A DNA stretch of 64,000 nt from DAOVXM01 sp963746255 (GTDB lineage Bacteria > Chloroflexota > Anaerolineae > Anaerolineales > UBA4823). The DNA is taken from NCBI GenBank assembly GCA_963746255.1, contig CAVVAJ010000005.1, positions 62,001 through 126,000 on the forward strand, in the 5' to 3' direction. Positions 53,407 through 61,723 of the stretch are shown one piece after another; the first letter of the stretch is position 1; each line of letters begins with the position of its first letter. The translations under genes were made by a program, and so were the position numbers. Under the pieces are notes generated by a model. It saw only the letters and a list, made by a program, of their open reading frames with translations. It was not told the DNA's origin and did no database searches.

Positions 53407-56189
53407 TTTACAGCCGAAGGAGCGATGTTTAGCAGAGATCCATGCCTATATGTGCAGTTTGGTAATGACTCTATGAACATTTGGCCGTATCTTTTCGTAA
53501 GCACCCGTTTATCCAAGATTACGACTATACCGCGATCTTGTTGCGTACGGATAAGCCGACCGAATCCCTGCCTAAATCGTAATATGGCTTCAGGTATAGA
53601 AAACTGATAAAAGGGGTCCTCAAAAGTCTCTGCTCGGGCGGCGACAATAGGATCGGAGGGGACATCGAACGGTAGCTTGACGATTACTAAAGCGGATAAA
53701 GCTTCACCTGGTATATCGACTCCTTCCCAAAAAGCCCTAGTCCCTAACAAGACTGCTTTATCATTGCTGCGAAAATTATCGAGTAATGCATGGGATGAAG
53801 CTCCTTCGCCTTGTTCATAAACGACAATATCATCTTTCGCCAGTATCGGAGAGACTGCCCGTGAAGTCCGCCGGAGCTGGTCGTAGGATGTGAATAATGC
53901 CAATGTTTTGCCGCCAGTCGCCAGACACAATTTAACAATAGCCATTTCTATTGCACGCTGGTGGCCTCGCCGGTCACCGGGTTCTGGTATATCGTTCGCA
54001 ATGTACAGCAGAGTAGAGCTTTCGAAATCGAATGGTGAACCCAGCGCTAGTTCATAAGCATCTTCTGCGTAAAGACGATTCCTCAGGTAATCAAACTCGC
54101 CAGCTGTTGTGAGGGTTGCTGAGGTTAATATTACCGCATCCTTGGCATACCAAATATGCTTTTGCATAAGCTGACCGATATGTAAAGGCGCAGAATGCAG
54201 GGATACTCTTCCCCGGTTTTGATCTAACTGTACCCAATAGATTTGATCGGAGAGCGGTTCAAAAACTAAGGCGTTTATTTGTTCGTTTAGCTCGGTGAGT
54301 CGGCGATAAATATTACTCAACGAACTATACAATTCTTCATCTTCTTCATCCAGGATGGTAATATTTTCCATAGTTGCTTGAAGAAGTTTTGCTACCATGT
54401 CGATTAATGGCTTTAATGTGTGCTGGGATTCATCCCACTCTAATTCAACATTTGTCCATGAAGGTTGCGTGCGTGTAGCGGGTAGTATGCGCTCTTGATA
54501 TGAGTACGAGCTTGCTGGGCGACCTTCTCTTTGGTCAATTAAAAATTGTTCAATCGCATCATAGAACCGGCGCATTAAGTTTTCCAAACGGAATACCAAG
54601 TCAGCTGATTGGTCTACGATTTGTGTCATACTAGCGAAATCCCCCGGCTTTAAGAGATCGTCAAAGGCCGAAGTTAACCATCCCAACACACCGGTTTTTG
54701 TCCCACCCAGCTCCCGTAATAAGCGCTCGATATCTCGCTGGGTAACCCTGAAGCTGAGCGCGTTTGTCGTCGCTTCTTCCAAGTGGTGTGCTTCATCGAC
54801 GATTAACGTTTTGAACTCTGGCAGGACACGGTTTCCTGTAGCGACGTCCACAAGCAGTAGGGCGTGATTTATTACTAACAGGTGCGATGAAAGTGCTGCT
54901 TGCCGCGCTCGCTGATAAGGGCAAATTCCACCAGTTCTTTTCTTACAAGTTTCTGAGGTACATGCTTCATCATCCGCTGAGATCCTCGTCCAGATCTCGC
55001 GCTCGATGGGACCATTTAAATTGATTTCAACGCGGTCGCCAGTTTTTGAAGTATTGAGCCAAACCAAAACTTTACCAAAAACACGCATTTCCTCTGGGTT
55101 TTGCGGTCCACGTCGGCGGAAGTTTTCTAACCGGCGCGGGCAAAGATAATTTGTTCGTCCCTTTAGTACTGATGCTCTGAGATCAATACCCAACGCACTG
55201 GTGATATCGGGTATATCCTTGTTTATTAGCTGGTCTTGGAGATTTATAGTGTTTGTGGACACTACAACGCGGGTATCATTCTGGATAGCCCATAGTGCGG
55301 CAGGGATGAGGTAGGCAATACTCTTGCCAGTACCGGTTCCTGCTTCAACCATCAGATGCCGGCTTTGGGAAATGGCTTCGGCTACAGCATTCAGCATTGC
55401 GACTTGTTCTGGGCGGTTTTCAAAATCTGGAAAGTGTTTTGAAAATTGGCCACCATGTTGAATAGTGGCGGACGCTTCCTCAATATTAAGTGGTGATGGA
55501 TTCTCATTGCCTAGCAGTGGCGCATCCACTGGAAGCGTAGTCTCATCAAAAATTGGTCCTCGAAGTGGGCCGGTGATCACATCAGCAGGAATTATCTCTT
55601 TTGAGCGCTGCTTTAGAATTTCCCGGAAAGGCAGGGAAGCACCCCAATCAATCCCTTCACTGGCTCGTACCAATTCTGCGATGATGTGTAATGGTAAATT
55701 TTGAGCGATCTCAAATAACCGTATATATATTCCACGGGTCGCACGCGCATCATCAAGCGCGCGATGCGTAGCAGAAAGAGGTACTCTTAACGCTTGCGTT
55801 AAGGCAGATAGATTGTATCGACCAGCATTCGGAAGGACAACAGAGGCGAATTCATACGTATCTATGGGGTCGTTATCAGTCAAGATGCCATTTTTGTGAA
55901 AAAAAGACAGATCGAATTGGACGTTATGGCCGAGAATCGGGGCATCACCGGCAAACTCCACTAAATCTGGTAGGACTTCCTCAATCTGCGGAGCGTGGAT
56001 AACCATTTGGTCGGTGATATTCGTCAGTTGGGTGATAAAGGGGGGGATGCGTTTACCAGGATTGATCAATGTTGTCCATTCACCTTCAATCCGTCGATTA
56101 TTAAAACGTACTGCACCAATTTCAATGATTGCATCATCAGAAGGATTTAAGCCTGTGGTTTCAATATCAAGTGCAACGATTGATGTCAT
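53391..56189 (-). CDS. dinG: DinG-type helicase with N-terminal DnaQ-like exonuclease
   Basis: 932 residues. N-terminal DEDD exonuclease: VALDIETTG (D8, E10), ILGHNVQFDLSFF and THRALDDARATRGIY. Then a superfamily-2 helicase: VEAGTGTGKSIAYLIPAALW (Walker A), VVSTNTINLQDQL, DEAH box VDEAHHLEEATTN, the four-cysteine iron-sulfur region (CPRRLENFRR, then CTSETCKKRTGGICPYQRAR) and the C-terminal motifs KTLALFTSYDQLRRTS and FGRLIRTQQDRGIVVI. Family members unwind DNA 5' to 3', and fused exonuclease domains occur in Gram-positive-type and related DinG proteins. The next gene overlaps its stop by 16 bases. Confidence 0.9.
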   Translation of the reverse strand: MTSIVALDIETTGLNPSDDAIIEIGAVRFNNRRIEGEWTTLINPGKRIPPFITQLTNITDQMVIHAPQIEEVLPDLVEFAGDAPILGHNVQFDLSFFHKNGILTDNDPIDTYEFASVVLPNAGRYNLSALTQALRVPLSATHRALDDARATRGIYIRLFEIAQNLPLHIIAELVRASEGIDWGASLPFREILKQRSKEIIPADVITGPLRGPIFDETTLPVDAPLLGNENPSPLNIEEASATIQHGGQFSKHFPDFENRPEQVAMLNAVAEAISQSRHLMVEAGTGTGKSIAYLIPAALWAIQNDTRVVVSTNTINLQDQLINKDIPDITSALGIDLRASVLKGRTNYLCPRRLENFRRRGPQNPEEMRVFGKVLVWLNTSKTGDRVEINLNGPIEREIWTRISADDEACTSETCKKRTGGICPYQRARQAALSSHLLVINHALLLVDVATGNRVLPEFKTLIVDEAHHLEEATTNALSFRVTQRDIERLLRELGGTKTGVLGWLTSAFDDLLKPGDFASMTQIVDQSADLVFRLENLMRRFYDAIEQFLIDQREGRPASSYSYQERILPATRTQPSWTNVELEWDESQHTLKPLIDMVAKLLQATMENITILDEEDEELYSSLSNIYRRLTELNEQINALVFEPLSDQIYWVQLDQNRGRVSLHSAPLHIGQLMQKHIWYAKDAVILTSATLTTAGEFDYLRNRLYAEDAYELALGSPFDFESSTLLYIANDIPEPGDRRGHQRAIEMAIVKLCLATGGKTLALFTSYDQLRRTSRAVSPILAKDDIVVYEQGEGASSHALLDNFRSNDKAVLLGTRAFWEGVDIPGEALSALVIVKLPFDVPSDPIVAARAETFEDPFYQFSIPEAILRFRQGFGRLIRTQQDRGIVVILDKRVLTKRYGQMFIESLPNCTYRHGSLLNIAPSAVKWLNI

Positions 56190-56388
56190 ATGGATGATTA
56201 TACCTTGACCAATCGCCGTCCCTGTAATCGATCACGCAAAGCATTAGATTCGCAACTGGCAGCTTGAACTTTCATTAACCTGCTAGGGTAATCTTATTGC
56301 CGGCATATTTATCCTTGTTATACTTACTTGCTAGGCAGATTAAAATAACCTATTACCAATCAACTAAACTATAAAGAGGTGATCTCAG

Positions 56389-57324
56389 ATGATATCAGAG
56401 ATAACTGCTCGAATTAGAGAAAATATTCAAAAGGTTATAGTGGGCAAACCTGATGTCATCAACCACACTCTAGCAGCATTGTTATGCGAAGGTCATCTTT
56501 TGTTGGAAGATGTACCCGGGATTGGTAAAACTACATTAGTTCGTGCTTTGTCGGCCTCGCTTGGATGTTCTTACCGGCGGATTCAATTTACACCGGACTT
56601 ACTCCCATCTGACGTAACCGGGTTGAATTGGTTTAATCAAAAGAACCAAGAGTTTGAGTATAGACCAGGCCCCATTATGAACCAAGTCGTCCTGGCAGAT
56701 GAGATCAATCGCGCCACACCGCGTACTCAGTCAGCTTTACTCGAAGCGATGCAAGAGAGACAAGTAACTATGGATGGTATAACCCGCCCAATCCCGAGAC
56801 CATTCCTTGTAATGGCAACTCAGAATCCAGTTGAATTAGAAGGGACATTTCCATTACCGGAAGCACAGATAGATCGATTCATCATGCGTGTAGGGATTGG
56901 ATATCCAACTGAAGAAGAAGAGAACGCGATTCTGGAGAGATTCCGGGCGAGTGATCCACTCTTGAATTTGTCGGCAGTGACTTCACCGGATGAGATAAGC
57001 CGTATGTTGGAAGAGCGGCAGGATATTCGCGTTTCTGAAGCGGTACGCGATTATATAGTCAAGGTTGCCAGAGCTACACGACAGCATCCAGAGATAGAAT
57101 TGGGCGCCAGCCCACGGGCAACTTTAGCGCTGTACCAGGTTGCTCAGGCACGAGCTGGGATAGATGGTCGGGAGTTTGTACTGCCAGATGACGTGAAGGT
57201 TATGGCACCTTATGTACTAATCCACCGCTTGATGATATCTCCTCAAGCTCAGCTGAGAGGGCGAAATATGAATGATTTGGTGGCGGATATCGTAAACAGC
57301 GTTCCAGTCCCGGTTGAAAGTTGA
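56389..57324 (+). CDS. MoxR-family AAA+ ATPase
   Basis: 311 residues. Walker A in EDVPGIGKTTLVRAL (G44-T48), Walker B/sensor-1 region VVLADEINRATPRTQSALLE AM, and PFLVMATQNPVELEGTFPLP EAQIDRF for sensor 2. MoxR ATPases act as chaperones that activate or insert metal into partner enzymes, commonly with DUF58 and transglutaminase-like/DUF4129 proteins. Those follow here, so it is the first gene of that operon. ATG 56389 has AGAGGTGAT seven bases before it. The divergent DinG gene shares the upstream 200-bp region. Confidence 0.9.
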   Translation: MISEITARIRENIQKVIVGKPDVINHTLAALLCEGHLLLEDVPGIGKTTLVRALSASLGCSYRRIQFTPDLLPSDVTGLNWFNQKNQEFEYRPGPIMNQVVLADEINRATPRTQSALLEAMQERQVTMDGITRPIPRPFLVMATQNPVELEGTFPLPEAQIDRFIMRVGIGYPTEEEENAILERFRASDPLLNLSAVTSPDEISRMLEERQDIRVSEAVRDYIVKVARATRQHPEIELGASPRATLALYQVAQARAGIDGREFVLPDDVKVMAPYVLIHRLMISPQAQLRGRNMNDLVADIVNSVPVPVES

Positions 57325-57326
57325 CG

Positions 57327-58542
57327 ATGCGTAACGACAAGTGGATCTTTGTACTTGTCATATTTGTTATCATCGGGTTATTCATCCGGTCAATATTTTT
57401 CGTTGCATTACCTGTCACTATACTAATTATTTTAGGTTTGTCTAAATGGTGGCAGAGACATGCCTTTGATGCTGTGATTTACCACCGGCGCTTTCACTAT
57501 ATCCGTGCCTTTCCTGACGAACGTTTTCCATTAAAGTTAGAGATAGAAAATAAAAAAATTTTGCCCTTGTCTTGGTTGCGAATACAGGATCCTTGGCCAG
57601 AAAAAATTGCCCCTGAAGGAGAGGATATCCTTTCACCGAGTCATATACAAGGGGAAGGTTTCCTCACCCACGCCTTCAGTCTGCGCTGGTTTCAGAGAAC
57701 TCAACGTGATTACATGATCCATTTCAGGAAGCGTGGGGTATATTGGGTTGGACCTGCGCAAATGTCTTCCGGGGATTTTTTTGGAATCTATGAGACGTAC
57801 CAGGAAATGGGATCGCGGGAAATTTATTACCGTATTTCCGGATATAGTTCCACTTGAGAGGATAGGTTTACCCCCTGAAGACCCGTTTGGGGATCAAAAA
57901 TCACGTCGAAAACTATTCGAAGATCTAAATCGCCCGATTGGGGTGCGTGAATACCGACTTGAGGATGGTTTTAGACGCGTCCATTGGCCGGCAACTGCCA
58001 AGACTGGAGATTTACAAGTAAAAGTCTTTCAACCTACTTCTGCTCGCGTCATGATGATGTGTATAAATGTGTCCACGTACGAGCGACATTGGGAAGGGGT
58101 CAATCCGGTTTACTTGGAGCATCTACTCAGTGTTGCCGCAACTTTAGCGAAGGAAGGGTTAGAGACCGGGTACCGTGTGGGGGTAATTTCTAATGGTTGT
58201 CTAGCAAACTCTGATCAACCCTTTCGTATCCCGCCGGGTCGTTCGCCTCAGCAGATGGCACATCTTCTTCAAGCGCTAGCAGGTGTCACGCCAGTTGTGA
58301 TGGGCAGATTCGATAGATTTTTGGTCACAGAAATCCCCCGTGTGCCATATGGAGCAACTTTGGTAGTAATCACTGCTGTAATCTATCCAGCATTGCGGGA
58401 GACATTATTACGGATAAAGAAACATGAACGGCGGATCATATTGATATCTATCGCAGATGAACAACCACAGATTATTGAAGGTATTACCATAGCACACTAT
58501 CCGGCAGTTGATCCTTCCTATACTCAAACGAATATCCAATAA
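57327..58542 (+). CDS. DUF58 protein (MoxR partner), frameshifted
   Basis: About 405 residues if the one-base slip near 57,830 is repaired. Two N-terminal membrane spans (KWIFVLVIFVIIGLFIRSIF, FFVALPVTILIILGL) precede a beta domain and the DUF58 hallmark GVREYRLEDGFRRVHWPATA KTGDLQVK, then a von-Willebrand-like part (ARVMMMCINVSTYE). Start ATG 57327, two bases after the MoxR stop. The break falls between EMGSREIYY and ITVFPDIVPLERIG. The family is thought to be a membrane substrate or anchor for the MoxR chaperone. Confidence 0.8.
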
Positions 58543-58601
58543 TTACTGATAGACTAAGCAACCCCGGTATTTCTCTTTGCATAGAATTAGGCAGGTTAGA
58601 G

Positions 58602-60134
58602 ATGGACATGTTCGAAAGCTTGTCAAGTTCAACCAGGGGGGGAACACATCTAAAAAAGAATATCTACTCTTGGCGAGAGGTAGTAATATTTGCCTCGATC
58701 TTTATGGAATTAACCTGGTCCACCCTTTGGTATCACACAATTTTTTTGCCTGGCACAGAGATGGGATATTGGGAAACTTACCTTATTCTGAGTGGAATGT
58801 TGATTGGGTTCTATTTGGTTGCCCGGGTTCTAAACTATCTAGATATCTCAATCTGGCGGAGGAGGATTGTCCTTGGGTTGTTGATCATTGTAAATCTGGT
58901 TATATGCCTATTAATTGTTGTTGAAGGGAGTGATCACAACCTGGTGGAAATGCTGAGGACAACAATGGCAAGTTTTTATAACCAAGAATCAATTCTGCCA
59001 ATCGAGTTTTTAGTCATCTTGCTGGCGTTATTTGTAAGTTGGCGCGGGATTACCTATCTTCACTTAGCGACCACGCCACGTGATGTCATGTTTCGGTTTC
59101 AAATAGGTGTCATACTGTTTTGTATCTTTGCCGCCTTGAATCCTGCTCCAGGGGCGATACCAAATTTTACCCTATACTTTTTCCTTTTCCTTGGTCTACT
59201 AGCAATGAGTTCCTCGCGTATCAGTATCTTAACCGAGATGCGTGGCGGGAAACGCATACCATTTGACCGGTATTGGTTTCTCGGCATGTCATTATTTATC
59301 CTGAGCTTCGTTGGTATCGCCGCCTTGGCAGTCGGGTTAATCAAAGAACCAATATTTGACTTTTTTATCAATATTGTGTCTTGGGTTCTATATATCCTAG
59401 TTTTATTGTTGAGCCCGTTCATGTGGCTACTCATGTATCTTGTCCTATGGGTAGCCGACTTTTTAAATATCGATGCGATTTCTGATTTGTTCAGTAACCT
59501 AATCGCTAGCTTGGGTGATCTAATTCAAAATATTTTTGGTGTAGTGAAAGAATGGTTCGCCAGGTCCGGGATAGAAGATGTAATTGATTGGTTAGGTAAC
59601 CTGAGCGGGAGCAAACCTGTGTTCCTGTGGGGGATATTATTATTAATTTTGGTACTTATACTGCTGACAACCCGCCGGATGCTGTCAAAAGAGATCACGA
59701 TTGATGAAGACGAAATTGAGTCTTTATTAAGTGATGATGATTTGTTCAGCTTATTACGCTCGGCGCTGAAGCGTGGTTGGGAGAGATTTGCGGATGAAAT
59801 TGGGAATGCGCTGCGTCTGAAACGAGCTGGAAGGATAATATCTGCTGCCCGGATTCGGCGGATATATGCAAACTTAATGAGACTATGCACCAAGCTTGGT
59901 TCTGCTCGTCCAGTCTCGGTAACGCCTCTAGAATTTTTACCTAGATTACAGGAGCTTTTCCCCGAAAATGTTTATGAATTGCACAAAATTACTGATGCAT
60001 ATTTGCTGGTCAGGTATGGGGAGCTACCAGAGAGCTTTGATCAAGTCGCAGATGTTTTGGCATCATGGCATACTATCGCCACTGTAGGTAAGCATAAGCT
60101 AAAGATCTTAAAAACAAAGCCTGGATCGACATAA
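58602..60134 (+). CDS. DUF4129-containing membrane protein
   Basis: 510 residues with eight to ten spans and a C-terminal cytosolic domain RIRRIYANLMRLCTKLGSAR, then VSVTPLEFLPRLQELFPENV YELHKITDAYLLVRYGELPE, the DUF4129 module. Transglutaminase-like catalytic Cys-His-Asp are not seen, so this is the transglutaminase-less type. It completes the MoxR-DUF58-DUF4129 operon. AGGTTAGAG precedes ATG 58602, and ATG 58608 is an alternative start. Its role, as in homologues, is unknown but is linked to envelope assembly. Confidence 0.75.
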   Translation: MDMFESLSSSTRGGTHLKKNIYSWREVVIFASIFMELTWSTLWYHTIFLPGTEMGYWETYLILSGMLIGFYLVARVLNYLDISIWRRRIVLGLLIIVNLVICLLIVVEGSDHNLVEMLRTTMASFYNQESILPIEFLVILLALFVSWRGITYLHLATTPRDVMFRFQIGVILFCIFAALNPAPGAIPNFTLYFFLFLGLLAMSSSRISILTEMRGGKRIPFDRYWFLGMSLFILSFVGIAALAVGLIKEPIFDFFINIVSWVLYILVLLLSPFMWLLMYLVLWVADFLNIDAISDLFSNLIASLGDLIQNIFGVVKEWFARSGIEDVIDWLGNLSGSKPVFLWGILLLILVLILLTTRRMLSKEITIDEDEIESLLSDDDLFSLLRSALKRGWERFADEIGNALRLKRAGRIISAARIRRIYANLMRLCTKLGSARPVSVTPLEFLPRLQELFPENVYELHKITDAYLLVRYGELPESFDQVADVLASWHTIATVGKHKLKILKTKPGST

Positions 60135-60220
60135 CCCGCGATGTTTCTTGATGGGGGATATGCGGAGGAATCTAGAATATATATATTTCGCATCCTTTAC
60201 CACAATCCTCAACGCGTTAT

Positions 60221-60868
60221 TTATGTTGGTGTCACGCGGAGATCGATTATTTCCTCAACGAGTGGTTCAATAAGTGTTCGCAATTCTTCTTCTGCAAAAC
60301 CTTCAACCTTGAAAGTAACTAAACGATTGATTGGATCTTCCCCCGCAAATTGCCCAAACGCGATGAAATTTCCTCCAGCTTAAGTTATCAATTTGGTCAA
60401 CTTCGCAAATTGCCCGGACTCTTCCTGAACGAATGCAGTTATCCGTACACCGAACTCGCGTGGACCCATTAGCTCCAGGAATAGCTTAAACAGATCAGTC
60501 TCCGTAATTATTCCAACGATTTTGCCATCCCGGAGTACCGGCAGCCCTCCGATTTTATTATCAACCATAGTGCGAGCCTCTTCTTCTATCGGAGTATTTT
60601 CTATAACCGCCAATACGTATTTACTCATAATTTTATCCACTGTAATATTGCTCAGTAGATGGTTCATCTCCCATATGCTGAGCGAGGTAGCGAGCGAGGG
60701 TGACGCATTGAGCAGGTCTTTGTCCGAAACAATGCCTACCAGGATACCTTTGCGAACGACTGGTGCGCGGCGAATCTTTTCCCTTTTCATTAAATTCAGC
60801 GCATCAATGATCGGTAGATCTGGTCTAATTGTGATCACAGGGTGGCTCATTCTCTTACCGACTAACAT
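60221..60868 (-). CDS. CBS-pair protein with ACT-like C-terminus, in-frame stop
   Basis: The first 162 residues contain two CBS motifs (SHPVITIRPDLPIIDALNLM, RAPVVRKGILVGIVSDKDLL, and MVDNKIGGLPVLRDGKIVGI ITETDLF), known to bind adenosine nucleotides. An ACT-like domain begins at FGVRITAFVQEESGQFAKLT KLIT, but a TAA stands at 60380-60382, exactly where a Glu codon fits. The frame then continues AGGNFIAFGQFAGEDPINRL VTFKVEGF and EEIIDLRVTPT to TAA 60221. A single G-to-T change explains it, whether a real nonsense mutation or a base-call error. GGAGGGGGAA precedes ATG 60868. Confidence 0.75.
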
Positions 60869-60994
60869 TTCCCCCTCCAGTAACTTTTTGATTGTATTTT
60901 ATTATTAGAATTACAGGTGCTTGCACTCAATCAAGTGGAAATCTGGCGAGCTGACCATCACCTGTGAGGCTTCGCTTCATTTTTTCGGTGAATA

Positions 60995-61696
60995 TTATTC
61001 TACGTCAGCTACCTCGAAACTATAACCAAATCCACGTTGGGTGATAAGGTATTTTGGGTTGGTTGGATCTCGTTCAATTTTTTGCCGTAAGCGACCAATA
61101 TATACCCGTAAATATTCACTTTCAGGTCCATACTCTGGTCCCCAGACATTTTGGAGAATATGCTGGTGAGATAGCACTTTGCTTTGGTTTTCCATCAGGA
61201 ATATCAGTAGGTGGTATTCGGTTGGAGTTAATTCAATCGGCTGGCCGTCCACTGTCACTTCATGACGCTCCCGGTCAGCAGTAATCTCTCCACATGAGAG
61301 CTGCGTTTCTGAAGATTGAGTAGCTCCCCAAGCGCTGCGCCGCAATACAGCTTGAACTCTTGCCAATAGCTCTCCAACACCAAAAGGTTTGGTTAAATAA
61401 TCATCCGCTCCTACATCTAGGGCGCGGATTTTATCGGCTTCCTCGCCTAATGCAGATAAGATAATTATGGGAACCTGTGAATAGACACGAATTCGCCTTA
61501 TCACTTCTAATCCGTCCATTTGAGGCATCATCAAGTCCAAGATAACTAGGTCAACGTTATGCTGATTAAATAATTTAATCGCTTCAACCCCATTAGATGC
61601 CGTTGGTGCGTAGAATCCCCGAATTTCAAGATTGCGACAAACAAAATCGCGCAGAGATTTTTCATCGTCGACAACTAGGATTGCGATCGGAGTCAT
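60995..61696 (-). CDS. OmpR/PhoB-family response regulator
   Basis: 233 residues. Receiver domain with VVDDEKS, phospho-acceptor D54 in VILDLMMPQMDG, and K in LTKPFG. The DNA-binding winged helix includes LTPTEYHLLIFLMENQSKVL, SHQHILQNVWGPEYGPESEY and LRVYIGRLRQKIERDPTNPK YLITQRGFGYSF, of KdpE/PhoB type. It lies 27 bases downstream of the sensor kinase gene and should be its partner. Targets are unknown. Confidence 0.9.
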   Translation of the reverse strand: MTPIAILVVDDEKSLRDFVCRNLEIRGFYAPTASNGVEAIKLFNQHNVDLVILDLMMPQMDGLEVIRRIRVYSQVPIIILSALGEEADKIRALDVGADDYLTKPFGVGELLARVQAVLRRSAWGATQSSETQLSCGEITADRERHEVTVDGQPIELTPTEYHLLIFLMENQSKVLSHQHILQNVWGPEYGPESEYLRVYIGRLRQKIERDPTNPKYLITQRGFGYSFEVADVE

Positions 61697-61723
61697 AATT
61701 GAATTTTACTCGAATTGATTTAT

